Shown: one piece after another, positions 17,811-25,987 of the stretch
How the letters are laid out: each line of letters begins with the position of its first letter
Numbering within the stretch: position 1 is the stretch's first letter
Assembly (NCBI GenBank): GCA_003151475.1
Contig: PLXQ01000073.1
Location: forward strand, 1-48,537
Origin: Acidimicrobiaceae bacterium
Lineage (GTDB): Bacteria > Actinomycetota > Acidimicrobiia > Acidimicrobiales > UBA8190
Reading direction: 5' to 3'
Length of the DNA: 48,537 nt
Position numbers and translations under genes: made by a program
Notes under the pieces: generated by a model
Seen by the model: the letters and a program-made list of their open reading frames with translations, nothing else
What the model was told of the DNA's origin: nothing
Databases searched by the model: none

Positions 17811-19472
17811 ATGGCTGTCCGTCGGGCTGCGCACCTTCTGGTGGAGTGCCTCGAAGCCGAGGGGGTGCGCTGGGTCTTCGGCATCCCGGGGGAGGAGACA
17901 CTCGATCTGAACGAGGCGCTCGACGAGTCCTCCATCGAGTTCGTCCCTGTCCGCCACGAGCAGGCCGGAGCTTTCATCGCTGACACCGTGGGTCGGCTCA
18001 CCGGGCGCGCTGGGGTCTGCCTCGGCACCCTCGGGCCGGGGGCCACCAACCTGGTCACCGGCGTGGCCGACGCCTATCTCGATCGGGCACCGCTGGTGGC
18101 TCTCACCGGCCAGGGTGATCTGAGCCGGATGCACAAGGAGAGCCACCAGTACATCGACGTGGTCAGCATCATGCGGCCCATAACCAAGTGGAATGCCCGG
18201 ATCACCGACGGCGCCATCGTCCCCGAGGCCGTGCGCAAGGCGTTCGCCCTGGCTCAGGCGGAGAAGCCGGGCTCCACCCACCTGGAGCTTCCCGAGGACG
18301 TGATGGGTACCGAGCTCGCCGCCGTGGGGGGCGAGAGCTGGGCTCCTCTGCCCGTGCACCCCCCGGTGCGTCCCGAGCCGTCGGCCCGGGAGATGCTGCG
18401 CGCCGCCGACATCATCCGCGGCGGGTCGAAGGTGGTCGCCCTGGCCGGCAACGGCGCCGTGCGGGGCTCCGCCGCCGGGGCGTTGCGCGAATTCTGCCGG
18501 GCGACCGGGATCCCCGTGGCCGAGACCTTCATGGGAAAGGGGCTCGTGGCGGCCGACTCGAGCGAGGCACTCGGAGCGACCGGCCTGCAGGCGGGCGACT
18601 ATGAGATGGCGGGTTTCGCCGACGCCGACGTGGTGGTGACCATTGGCTACGACCTGGTGGAGCAGTCGCCGAAGCAGTGGAATCCGGGCCGCGACAAGAC
18701 GATCGTGTGCATCGACACCTTGCCGGCGGAAATCGACGGCTATTACACACCGGCCGTGGAGTTGGTGGGGGACATCTACCACGTGCTTCTGATCTTGGCC
18801 GAGGAATGTCGGGGGGCGGTTCGTGCCGGGGGTTCGGCCCGCTTGCGCGAAGCCACGTCGGGCCTGCTGCAGCGGTCGGAGTCCGACGACACGTTTCCCA
18901 TGCTTCCGCCCCGTGTCCTGGCCGACATCCGTGGGCACCTCGGGCGCGACGACATCCTCGTGAGCGATGTCGGTCTGCACAAACTGTGGATCGGGCGGAT
19001 GTATCCCGCCTACGAGCCCAATACGACCCTCATCGCCAACGGTCTGGCCGGGATGGGGTTCGCCGTGCCGGCGGCCATCGCCGCCAAGCTGGTGCGGCCC
19101 ACGGCCAAAGTCGTGGCCGTGAGTGGCGACGGGGGCTTCGTGATGAACGCGCAGGAACTCGAGACGGCCAAGCGGCTGCGGACGGCGTTCGTCAACGTGA
19201 TCTGGGAGAACGGGCAGTTCGGATCCATCGAGTGGAAGCAGAGACGTCGGTTCGGCCGCAGTTTCGGCGTCGACTTCACCAACCCGGACTTTGTCGCCCT
19301 CGCCGAGGCCTACGGTTTGCCCGGGTGGCGGATCAACCACGCCGGCGAGTTCTCGCAACGTCTTGCGCACGCCCTCACTCTCGACGTGCCGAGTGTCATC
19401 GTCGTTCCCATCGACTACAGCCTGGACGTGGCCATCGCCGCCGATCTCGGTGACGAGATGGTGGCGACGTGA
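17811..19472 (+). CDS. acetolactate synthase-like thiamine-diphosphate enzyme
   Basis: This 553-aa enzyme has the three-domain fold of the acetolactate synthase/benzoylformate decarboxylase family. The catalytic Glu that activates ThDP is Glu50 in VRHEQAG. The ThDP-Mg motif begins at SGDGGF (Gly-Asp-Gly 439-441) and ends with Asn467 in WENG. GPGATNLVTGVADAYLDRAP in the N-terminal domain is typical of large subunits. Known reactions are condensation of two 2-oxoacids or decarboxylation. No ilvN regulatory subunit or ilvC is adjacent, so a role in branched-chain amino acid synthesis is not supported; a catabolic (AlsS-like) or unrelated carboligase role is as likely. It is co-transcribed with the upstream dienelactone hydrolase-like gene. 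Confidence 0.87.
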   Translation: MAVRRAAHLLVECLEAEGVRWVFGIPGEETLDLNEALDESSIEFVPVRHEQAGAFIADTVGRLTGRAGVCLGTLGPGATNLVTGVADAYLDRAPLVALTGQGDLSRMHKESHQYIDVVSIMRPITKWNARITDGAIVPEAVRKAFALAQAEKPGSTHLELPEDVMGTELAAVGGESWAPLPVHPPVRPEPSAREMLRAADIIRGGSKVVALAGNGAVRGSAAGALREFCRATGIPVAETFMGKGLVAADSSEALGATGLQAGDYEMAGFADADVVVTIGYDLVEQSPKQWNPGRDKTIVCIDTLPAEIDGYYTPAVELVGDIYHVLLILAEECRGAVRAGGSARLREATSGLLQRSESDDTFPMLPPRVLADIRGHLGRDDILVSDVGLHKLWIGRMYPAYEPNTTLIANGLAGMGFAVPAAIAAKLVRPTAKVVAVSGDGGFVMNAQELETAKRLRTAFVNVIWENGQFGSIEWKQRRRFGRSFGVDFTNPDFVALAEAYGLPGWRINHAGEFSQRLAHALTLDVPSVIVVPIDYSLDVAIAADLGDEMVAT

Positions 19473-19514
19473 GGTACCGCCACTGACGGTTGTGTGACGC
19501 CGCCGGACGAGTCC

Positions 19515-19811
19515 CTACGGATGCGACGGCGCGGGAGGAGCGTTTTCGAGCTCGAAGGCAATGTCGTCGAGGTAACAGAAGTACCAGTCTTCGCCCGGCT
19601 CGTAGGAGCGGATCAGGGGATGGCCGTCGCTGTGGAAGTGGGCCGTGGCGTGGCGGCCTGGAGAGCTGTCGCAACAACCGACGTGTCCACAGGATTGGCA
19701 GACACGGAGGTGGACCCAGTCGTGGCGTCCCGCCGCCAGGCAGTCCTCGCAGCCGGTGGCGTTGGGCGAGCCGTTGGTGATCTGGTCGAGGTGGGCGCAG
19801 GTGTTAGCCAC
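19515..19811 (-). CDS. UBP-type zinc finger protein
   Basis: This 98-aa protein consists of a single UBP (ubiquitin-hydrolase-type) zinc finger. Metal ligands are visible in CEDCLAAG, RVCQSCGHVGCCDSS and HATAHFHSDGHPL, the usual C-x2-C, C-x2-C, C, H, H pattern, ending with the WYFCYLDD strand. In eukaryotes this fold binds the free ubiquitin C-terminus; in actinobacteria it occurs as small stand-alone proteins of unknown function. The start at 19811 abuts the divergent acyltransferase gene, so a short shared promoter region is likely. It is complete and cytoplasmic. Confidence 0.88.
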   Translation of the reverse strand: MANTCAHLDQITNGSPNATGCEDCLAAGRHDWVHLRVCQSCGHVGCCDSSPGRHATAHFHSDGHPLIRSYEPGEDWYFCYLDDIAFELENAPPAPSHP

Positions 19812-19874
19812 ATGGGTACTCTACAAATCTCGCCGCATCGCCGCATCGCCGCCTGGCTACCTAGCATCGCGGCC

Positions 19875-21286
19875 ATGCGCCGGGCCACTGATGGGGCGAT
19901 GAGGCGACTGGCCAGGCTGCTGATCCGGATCTTCTTCCGTCGGATCGAGCTGGAGGGTTTCGCTGACCTGCCCGTCGATGTGCCGACGGTGGTCGTGGCC
20001 AACCATATAAACGGGCTGGTCGACGCGCTGCTGCTGCTGATGGCCACGCTGCCGAGCTTTCCGCATTTTCTCGGGAAGTCGACGCTTTTTCGGATCCTTC
20101 CGCTGTGGCCCTTTCTGAAGCTCGCCGGGGTCGTCCCCGTGTACCGGGCCAAAGACGGTGAGTCGACGGCGCGCAACGAGAGCAGCTTCCGTACCTGTCG
20201 GCGGCTGCTCGTCCAGCGGGGCCAGGTGGCGCTGTTCCCCGAAGGGATCAGTCATGACGAGTCCATGTTGCAGCCACTCAAGACGGGAGCGGCCCGGATC
20301 GCGCTCGGGGCTGCTGTCGACGACGGTGTGACCGGTGTCGTGATCGTCCCCGTCGGGCTTTCTTATGACGCCAAGGCGACCTTCCGGTCGCGCGCCCTCG
20401 TTCAGGTGGGTGCGGCTCGGGAGGCGGAGCGGTGGGCCGATCGTTACCGGGCCGACGGGCACCAGGCCGCTCGCGATCTGACGGCGGAGCTGGCCGATGC
20501 GCTGGCCACGGTGGGCCCGAGCTACCGGTCATGGGTCCAGGCCATGCAATTCCGGCAGATCGCCGAGATCGTCGCCCGTCGCGTGGGCGTCCGTCGGGTG
20601 GGAGCCCCTCGAGTGGGAATCCGTCGGGTCCGAGCCCCACTGATGGACCGTGGCCGGGTAGGGGCCGGTGCGGCGGGAGACGTCGATCTCGCGCCGGTGG
20701 AGGCAATGGCCCGGAGGTTGGCCGCGACCGAGGCGGCGGGACGGCGCGGAGCGGAGTTGGCCGCGCTGCTCGACGCCTCCGGCGTCTACGAACGGGATCT
20801 GGCTCTGATCGGTCTCTCCGACAAGCAGGTGTCGCCGATGATCACGGGGTCGCCGGCGGCCGGCACTCACATGGTCGATGGCGCGGGTGGTGGCCGCCCT
20901 GCCGGCCGCCGCCGTCGGAGCGGTGGTCCACGTGGTGCCCTACCAGATCATGAAAAAGCTGGGCGCACTGCCGCGCAACGAGAGCATCAAGGCCACCGTC
21001 AAGCTGCTCGGGTGCGCGGTGCTCTTCGCGGTGGCGTACGTGGCTCTCGGGGTCGTGATGGGCGAGGCGTGGGGCCCGTGGGCAGGACTGGGCGCCGGCA
21101 TTGCGGTGCCCGTCTGCGGTTACGCCGCCGTGCGGTTGGCCGAGCGGGTGAAAACGGATCGGGGGCGTGGTGGCCGGGTCGCGGGTTCTGCGGCAGCGAC
21201 GAGCCGTGCTGGGGACGGTGCTGAGCCACCGGGCCGCCGTGGCGGACGCCGCCGGTGCGGTGCTGGCCGAGGGCTCGGGTCCCTGA
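19875..21286 (+). pseudogene. PlsC-like acyltransferase with two apparent +1 frameshifts
   Basis: The N-terminal part is a glycerophosphate acyltransferase-type domain: the acyl acceptor motif is written VVANHINGLVDAL (NH with a displaced D) and a second motif is LFPEGISHDE. Family proteins continue into a two-helix hydrophobic C-terminal region. Here that region is split over three frames. The first frame runs to about 20850. The second carries LTWSMARVVAALP and VHVVPYQIMKKLGALPRNE. The third carries RIGGVVAG and ends with a Leu/Arg/Ala-rich helix at the TGA at 21284-21286. Removing one G from the GGGG run near 20846-20849 and one A from the AAAA run near 21150 restores a single continuous product. 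The gene is either a recent pseudogene or contains assembly errors. ATG 19875 is the likely start; ATG 19812 is an alternative. Confidence 0.7.
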
Positions 21287-21332
21287 CATCGCTCCTGGGA
21301 TAACGTCGGAACCTGACACCGACGTCAGAGAG

Positions 21333-22577
21333 ATGGGTGGTGGGGCGGTGAAGGGTTTGCTGTACGGGGTGAGGCCCGACGAGTGGGCGCCACCGGACGA
21401 GTCCAACCCGCTTCTCGTGGGTCTGGCCCGGACGCCGATGAAGCTGGTCGAGATGGACGAGCCCCATCCGTCGCGACGGGAGTGGGTGATGGCCAAGACC
21501 CGGATGACCGGGATCTGCGGGTCGGACGCCAAGCAGGTCTTCATGGACTTCGGCGAGGACAACTCCGACAGTCCCCTCGGCAATCTGTTCACCTTCCCGA
21601 CCATCTTGGGCCACGAGGTGGTGGCCGACGTGACCGAGCTCGGCGCCGGTGCGCGCGGCCTCGAGGTGGGTCAGCGGGTGGTGCTGAACCCGTGGCTGTC
21701 GTGCGGGCCCCGGGGTATCGATCCGCCGTGCGGGTCATGCCAGGCCGGTGACTACAGCCTGTGTTGGCACTTCACCGACGGACATCTGGCCGCCGGCATC
21801 CATACCGGGACGTGCAAGGACGCGCCCGGAGGGTATGCCGACTACTTCCCGGCCCATGACTCCATGCTCATTGCCGTTCCGGACTCGGTTCCCGACGAGC
21901 TGGCCGTCTTCGCCGATCCTTTTGCCGTGTCCCTGCACTCGATCACCCGGCATCCACCACCGCCGGGGGGAAAGGTCCTCGTCTACGGCGCCGGCGCCCT
22001 GGGCACCACGGCCACGGCCATCTTGAAGGCGCTGTACCCCGACGTCGAGGTGATGGTGGTGGCCCGCTTCGAGGCGCAGGCCGAGCTGGCCCGGCGGCTG
22101 GGGGCCACGATCGTGGCTCCCGAGCCCCGGGAGGCATTGATCGAGACGGCCGCCGCCTGGTCCGGTGGTGTGCTGCACCCGGCGCGCCACGGCCTGCCCA
22201 TGGCCCACCCCGGTGGGATCGATGTCGTCTACGACACGATCGGGAAACCCGAGACCTTCGAGGTCGGTGTCCGGCTGCTCAAGCAGCGCGGGACGCTGGT
22301 GAAGAGCGGGGTGCACGGACCCGGACGTTGGGAGTGGTCGCCGCTGTACTTCAAGGAGATCTCGTGGGTCGGCTCGAACGCCTTCGGGGTGGAGGAGATC
22401 GACGGTGTCCGGATGCACGGTATCGCCCACTACCTGAAGCTGGTGGAGGACGGTCGGGTCGACCTGACCGGGATGCTCACCCACACCTTCCGACTCGACG
22501 ACTGGCGGGAAGCGTTCTCGGTGCTGGCGACGCAGGAAACGAGCGGCGCCATCAAGGTGGCGTTCGACTTCCGTTGA
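21333..22577 (+). CDS. zinc-dependent alcohol dehydrogenase (MDR superfamily)
   Basis: This 414-aa medium-chain dehydrogenase oxidises an alcohol (or reduces a carbonyl) with NAD(P). Catalytic zinc ligands are Cys62 (GICGSD), His94 and Glu95 (GHEVV). A structural-zinc-like lobe is present as CGP...PPCGSCQAGDYSLCW, with spacing longer than in classical ADH. The nucleotide-binding loop is VYGAGALGTTA. Start ATG 21333 is close to GTG 21348, and either is possible. It follows the frameshifted acyltransferase by about 45 bp in the same direction and may be transcribed with it. The physiological substrate is unknown. Confidence 0.88.
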   Translation: MGGGAVKGLLYGVRPDEWAPPDESNPLLVGLARTPMKLVEMDEPHPSRREWVMAKTRMTGICGSDAKQVFMDFGEDNSDSPLGNLFTFPTILGHEVVADVTELGAGARGLEVGQRVVLNPWLSCGPRGIDPPCGSCQAGDYSLCWHFTDGHLAAGIHTGTCKDAPGGYADYFPAHDSMLIAVPDSVPDELAVFADPFAVSLHSITRHPPPPGGKVLVYGAGALGTTATAILKALYPDVEVMVVARFEAQAELARRLGATIVAPEPREALIETAAAWSGGVLHPARHGLPMAHPGGIDVVYDTIGKPETFEVGVRLLKQRGTLVKSGVHGPGRWEWSPLYFKEISWVGSNAFGVEEIDGVRMHGIAHYLKLVEDGRVDLTGMLTHTFRLDDWREAFSVLATQETSGAIKVAFDFR

Positions 22578-22589
22578 GGTGAGTTTCGG

Positions 22590-22772
22590 TCAGCCGGCGG
22601 AGGCAGCGAGAGCCAGGTCGCGCGAGGCTCGGAGTCTCGAGAGAATGAGCACATAACCGGCGAGGATGTCGGAGTACTTCGTGGTGCGGGCGAGGTAAGA
22701 CGTGGTCGGTGCTGCCACCGGGTCCGGAGTGACGTCAGCGGGCACGACTTCGTTGATCGTGTTTGGTCCCAT
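22590..22772 (-). CDS. possible small hypothetical protein (60 aa)
   Basis: This minus-strand frame from ATG 22772 encodes 60 residues with ordinary amino-acid composition: a polar Pro/Thr-rich first half and a helical, weakly hydrophobic C-terminal half (YSDILAGYVLILSRLRAS). The only ribosome binding site candidate is a weak GAAAAG upstream. I do not recognise a family. It lies between the alcohol dehydrogenase and a region with an inverted repeat. Chance is not excluded; conservation in relatives would decide. Confidence 0.3.
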   Translation of the reverse strand: MGPNTINEVVPADVTPDPVAAPTTSYLARTTKYSDILAGYVLILSRLRASRDLALAASAG

Positions 22773-22826
22773 GTCTTTTCATCGGCATGTGGGGCCACTC
22801 CTTAACGCCCGAACGCGAAGGATCGG

Positions 22827-22867
22827 AATTGCAAGCGGTTTTTCGGAGGCCTCCGCGCTGTGCAATT
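22827..22867. other. inverted repeat in a 420-bp intergenic region
   Basis: AATTGCA (22827-22833) pairs with TGCAATT (22861-22867). Inner bases AGCGG and CCGCGCT can extend the stem with a bulge around a T-run and a GGAGGCCTCC palindrome. It lies about 130 bp upstream of the 81-aa gene at 22999. It does not match a riboswitch class I can name. It could be a transcription terminator for upstream transcription, a leader structure or a regulator site. Confidence 0.3.
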
Positions 22868-22998
22868 ACCGGTTCCCGGCTGCGCTTTTTCGGCTGTGGG
22901 CCCGGGCTTTTCAGAAATCTGAAGAAAGGTGGCTACCGCGACCAGGCTGATGAAGCCAAGTCCTAGCCTCGGCTCACGACCGCTCTGGGAGGGTTCTG

Positions 22999-23244
22999 AT
23001 GGCCGTAGGGGAAGACGTGACCGACATTGGCTGGGAGCCGCCGGAGAACTACGGCGACGGACCCGGGGAAGTCACCATCGAGCACCGGGTGATCAGTGAC
23101 GTGAAGACACCGATGAAACAGGACGACGCCCGACGACTGGCCGATCGGGTCTTCGGCGAAGAGAAGACGGAACTACCGCTCAGCGGGGACGGGATCCACT
23201 GGGTACGGGGCGCATCGAGGGCGGAAACGAAGAACACGCCCTAA
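22999..23244 (+). CDS. small conserved-looking hypothetical protein (81 aa)
   Basis: The 81-residue protein is soluble, acidic and has no signal or membrane segment. It has plausible coding character (DVKTPMKQDDARRLADRVFGEEKTELP) and a GAGGG upstream of ATG 22999. I do not recognise the family. It ends 7 bp before the GTG of the cyclase gene, so the two are probably co-transcribed and it may be a partner or small regulator of that cyclase. That link rests only on position. Confidence 0.55.
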   Translation: MAVGEDVTDIGWEPPENYGDGPGEVTIEHRVISDVKTPMKQDDARRLADRVFGEEKTELPLSGDGIHWVRGASRAETKNTP

Positions 23245-23251
23245 GGGCGGC

Positions 23252-23842
23252 GTGCGACATCTGCATGCGAGATCCGGCTCCGGGCGTCTGCCCTTCGCCG
23301 AAATCGTGGCCGACACGATCAAGTCACTGCGGCCCACGAGTGCTCTGGGGGCCGAGGGCGAACGGGTGCTCGCCACCGTTCTGTTCACCGACATCGTGGG
23401 TTCCACCGAGCTGCTGGCCAGGCGGGGCGACAGCCACTGGCGCCGGGTGCTCGACACCCACCACGCCGCCGCCCGGCATCACGTCGAACGTCACCGGGGC
23501 CGGTTCATCAAGACGACCGGAGACGGGGTCCTGGCCACCTTCGACGGTCCGGGCCGGGCCATCCACAGCGCCGGCGCCATCCGCGATGCCGTGCGGGACC
23601 TGGGTCTCGAGATTCGCGGGGGACTGCACACGGGGGAGGTCGAGGTGATGGGCGACGATGTCGGTGGCATCGCCGTGCATATCGCCGCCCGGGTGATGGC
23701 CGAGGCGAAGGCGGGCGAGGTGCTCGTGTCCTCGTCGGTCCCCGCCCTGGTCGCCGGTTCGGGGATCCAGTTCACCGACCGGGGGGAGAGAGAGCTGAAA
23801 GGTGTGCCCGGCACCTGGCGGCTCTACGCCGCTCAGGTGTGA
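23252..23842 (+). CDS. stand-alone class III adenylate/guanylate cyclase
   Basis: This 196-aa protein consists of a short N-terminal tail and one class III cyclase domain. Metal-binding Asp47 lies in LFTDIVGST, and Lys87/Asp91 lie in FIKTTGDG. The C-terminal motif GGIAVHIAARVMAEA matches the transition-state region, with Arg in AARV. In many actinobacteria this domain follows an alpha/beta hydrolase or a sensor; the N-terminal FAEIVADTIKSL may be a relic of such a linker. GTG 23252 is the only plausible start. It is probably expressed with the 81-aa gene upstream and ends at a hairpin (23851-23880) facing the convergent lipoprotein gene. Confidence 0.88.
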   Translation: MRHLHARSGSGRLPFAEIVADTIKSLRPTSALGAEGERVLATVLFTDIVGSTELLARRGDSHWRRVLDTHHAAARHHVERHRGRFIKTTGDGVLATFDGPGRAIHSAGAIRDAVRDLGLEIRGGLHTGEVEVMGDDVGGIAVHIAARVMAEAKAGEVLVSSSVPALVAGSGIQFTDRGERELKGVPGTWRLYAAQV

Positions 23843-23850
23843 GGTCCCGC

Positions 23851-23880
23851 ACCGAACGGCGGCTCACCGGCCGCTTCGGT
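23851..23880. terminator. hairpin between convergent genes
   Basis: ACCGAA at 23851-23856 pairs with TTCGGT at 23875-23880, and CGGC/GCCG extends the stem across one bulged base around a short loop. It lies exactly between the cyclase stop and the lipoprotein stop, so it can serve both directions. There is no T-tract. Confidence 0.5.
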
Positions 23881-24395
23881 TACTGAGCTTTGACCACCTT
23901 CCAGAGGCCGCCGAAGCTGGTGAGGTTGTTTCCCTTGGCCACGCCGGGCCCGGAGTCGCCGGCGAAGGTGTAGAGCGCCAGCCCGTTGACGGTGACCTGG
24001 GTGGGTCCGTTACTTGTGGTGGTGGCCAGGGTGCCGACCCCCGAGCTGCCCGTGGGGGTGGTGACGCCGGTGGGCAGGGTGACGGCCGGCCAGACGGCCA
24101 GGCATGACGAGCTGCAGGGTGCGTCCGCCCCGCTGCTGGTGGTGAAGGAGTAGAGAACCTGGCCCTGGGCATTGACCAGGATCGATCCCAGGCCGGAGAC
24201 GGTCATGGTCTTGACCACCGCCTGGGGCCCGGCCGTGGTGGCCGGCGTCGAGGGCGCCGTGGTGGCGGTGGCATTGGTGGTCGGGGTGGCGCTTCCTGTT
24301 CCGGAGGAGCAGGCGGCGGCCAGGATCCCGGCCAGGGGGAGAAGGCCGATGGCGAGGAAGCGGCGGGGTCCGGTGGTGGCGGGGGATGGGCTCAT
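23880..24395 (-). CDS. secreted repeat lipoprotein (COG4315-like)
   Basis: The 171-aa product has a lipoprotein signal with lipobox LAAAC (Cys at about residue 29), then a Thr/Ala/Pro-rich linker and a domain with two copies of a Y-x-F-type motif: VLYSFTTSSGAD with a nearby CSSSCLAVWPAV, and ALYTFAGDSGPGV. These match the secreted-repeat family with the Yx(FWY)xxD pattern, found in actinobacterial lipoproteins of unknown function, sometimes linked to metal or haem binding at the surface. The protein would be anchored to the outer face of the membrane. It is complete, with ATG 24395, and monocistronic. Confidence 0.85.
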   Translation of the reverse strand: MSPSPATTGPRRFLAIGLLPLAGILAAACSSGTGSATPTTNATATTAPSTPATTAGPQAVVKTMTVSGLGSILVNAQGQVLYSFTTSSGADAPCSSSCLAVWPAVTLPTGVTTPTGSSGVGTLATTTSNGPTQVTVNGLALYTFAGDSGPGVAKGNNLTSFGGLWKVVKAQ

Positions 24396-24549
24396 GGGTG
24401 GTGTCCTCGTCTGTAATGGATGGTCGGCTGGGGTCGGTGACGCTTGAGCGCCGGGAACCTGTCGATGTGCGGGACGGTCCCGCCGGCCGGGGGGGGCTCC
24501 GCTAACGGGGCCGTCCTGGTGGTGCTTACGTGGTCGGGGGCCCGATCAT

Positions 24550-24945
24550 TCAGTTCATCGGTCCCAGGTTGGTCAATTCGACGACGTTGCCGGCGGGGTC
24601 CGAGAGAAAGGACTGCCAGACGATGGTGCCCCAGTCGTCGCGCGACTGCGGTTCGGAGACCGGCACGCCGGCGTCGCCGAGCGTGCGGACGGTCTCCTCG
24701 AAGATCTCGGTCGGGATGTGGAGGGCGAAATGGGGGAAGCCCTTGCCCGGGGTGGGCATCTCGTCGGTCTCGATGAAGTGGAGCTGGAGGTCGCCCACCC
24801 GGAGCCACATGCCGGGGAAGCCGAAGTCGGGACGGCGGAGCTCCTCGAATCCGAAGTTCTTGCAGTAGAAGTCGCGGGCGGCCGCCAGGTCGCTCACGGC
24901 GATGGCCACATGGCTGTAGCCGGCCACTGAGACTGGGGTGGGCAT
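24550..24945 (-). CDS. VOC-family (glyoxalase-fold) protein
   Basis: This 131-aa protein has the two beta-alpha-beta-beta-beta modules of the vicinal oxygen chelate superfamily. Metal-ligand candidates are His12 (YSHVAI), His56 (LQLHFIE), His75 in FPHFALHI and the terminal-strand Glu in GNVVEL. The DPAGNVVEL motif is typical of glyoxalase I/bleomycin-resistance and dioxygenase relatives, so the reaction cannot be fixed from sequence. ATG 24945 starts directly at the first strand; the frame is open further upstream, but that sequence overlaps the divergent VOC gene. It is transcribed divergently from the interrupted VOC gene at 25033, and the pair may act on related substrates. Confidence 0.85.
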   Translation of the reverse strand: MPTPVSVAGYSHVAIAVSDLAAARDFYCKNFGFEELRRPDFGFPGMWLRVGDLQLHFIETDEMPTPGKGFPHFALHIPTEIFEETVRTLGDAGVPVSEPQSRDDWGTIVWQSFLSDPAGNVVELTNLGPMN

Positions 24946-25032
24946 CTCGGGCCTGTCCTTCCGTCGGTCAAGGCGATGGCGGGCACCGCCGGTTTCGGCC
25001 CGCACTCTACCGGCCTGTGGCACGATCGAGAG

Positions 25033-25476
25033 ATGGAACAGTGGCTCGGACCCATCGACCAGTTGGGCTACGTGGTCGACGACATCGAAGGGGCCATGGA
25101 GCACTGGGTCGACCGGCTCGGGGTGGGGCCGTTCTATTTTTTGCCCCGGCCCCCGATGCAGGAGCTGATCTACCGGGGCCGGCCCACCGGGGCCCGGATC
25201 GCCGTGGCGCTCAGCTTCTCGGGCGCTCTGCAGATCGAGCTGATCCAGCCCCTCGACGACGAGCCCACGCCGTACCGCGACTTCATGGCCGAGCACGGGA
25301 CGGGGCTGCACCACGTGGCGCGGTTCGTGGACGACTACGAGGGGGCCGTGGCCGGCTACGCCGCACGGGGGATGGAGCCCTACTTCGGGGGGCGGGGCCT
25401 GAGCGAGAAGCAGCGGTTCTGCTACTTCGACCCCCGAAGCATTACCGCTCCCACCAGGGCTTTTGCCTCTAGATAG
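25033..25476 (+). pseudogene. 5' part of a VOC-family gene interrupted by the integrated element
   Basis: From ATG 25033 the frame encodes a VOC domain (LGYVVDDIEGAMEHWVDRLG, then GLHHVARFVDDYEGAVAGYA) up to Cys-Tyr-Phe-Asp at about 25431. It then runs 14 residues into unrelated sequence before a TAG at 25474-25476. The expected continuation is found 10.4 kb away at 35822-35954. Joined at the Phe-Asp codons, the two parts give a normal-length protein of about 177 aa. The missing C-terminal strand holds the Glu metal ligand (SELIE), so the truncated 147-aa product should be inactive. Before insertion the gene would have ended 10 bp upstream of the amidohydrolase gene at 35965. Confidence 0.88.
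25417..25434 (+). other. left attachment site (attL) of the integrated element
   Basis: The left junction reads TTCT-GCTA-CTTCGAC-CCC. The right junction (35814-35831) reads TTCT-CTTG-CTTCGAC-ACC. Fourteen of 18 positions match, with a 7-bp identical core CTTCGAC (25425-25431). The site lies inside the VOC coding sequence at the codons for Tyr-Phe-Asp. The core is short, but the junction is independently fixed by the continuity of the VOC reading frame. Confidence 0.7.
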
Positions 25477-25590
25477 TCTGGTCTAGACAACGGGAATTTG
25501 TTTGCCCTGGTGCCTGCGTAACTAGCCCGAAAGGCATCAGTAGACACGTTCTAGTCGCGAGGGAACCGAGAGCACACCGCGTCTAGAAAC
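25468..25590. repeat. left-end TCTAGA repeats (putative recombinase arm sites)
   Basis: The left end carries TCTAGAT (25468-25474), the palindrome GTCTAGAC (25481-25488) and CCGCGTCTAGAAAC (25577-25590). The last word recurs perfectly at the right end (35739-35752), and the GTCTAGAC palindrome recurs at 35801-35808. TCTAGA is a rare word in this GC-rich DNA, so clustering at both ends is notable. These are the best candidates for arm-type integrase sites or for an accessory directionality factor. Confidence 0.55.
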
Positions 25591-25605
25591 GAGAACGGAG
25601 AACAG

Positions 25606-25896
25606 ATGCACATCATCGCCGGTTCGCTGAGCTTCGCTCCCGAGGACCGGGAGGACGTCATCGCCAGCCTCCTGGAGATCACCCAGTTGAGCAAGAAGGA
25701 CCCCGGCTGCGTGGAGTATTGGTGGGCTGAGGACTTGGAGCAGCCCAACACCTTCCGGTTCTTTGAGTGCTGGGAGACGCAGGAGCACTTCGACGCCCAC
25801 ATTGTGATGCCGCACGAAGTGGCTTTCGGTGACCGCAACCTGTCTCGGATCACCGGGGCGACGGCCACCATGTTCTCAGCGATACCGGAGGGCTAG
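25606..25896 (+). CDS. ABM-fold (antibiotic biosynthesis monooxygenase-like) protein
   Basis: This 96-aa protein has the dimeric ferredoxin-like ABM fold pattern: strand IIAGSLSFAPE, helix EDVIASLLEITQLSKKDPGCVEYWWAED, strand NTFRFFECWETQEHFDAHI. The CVEYWWAED and FFECWE segments are close to the YgiN/ABM consensus. Members are small cofactorless oxygenases or quinol-interacting proteins, often with unknown substrates. ATG 25606 has a CGGAG element upstream. It is the first gene inside the left end and has no partner in the element. A possible selective benefit is detoxification of a quinone or antibiotic, but this is speculative. Confidence 0.85.
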   Translation: MHIIAGSLSFAPEDREDVIASLLEITQLSKKDPGCVEYWWAEDLEQPNTFRFFECWETQEHFDAHIVMPHEVAFGDRNLSRITGATATMFSAIPEG

Positions 25897-25987
25897 GACT
25901 CGTCGCTGGGTAGTCTGCCAACGATCTTGATGTCTGGCACGATGACACCACGTGGCCCCTGACACAGTGCTGTTGGAGTCGCCGTTG

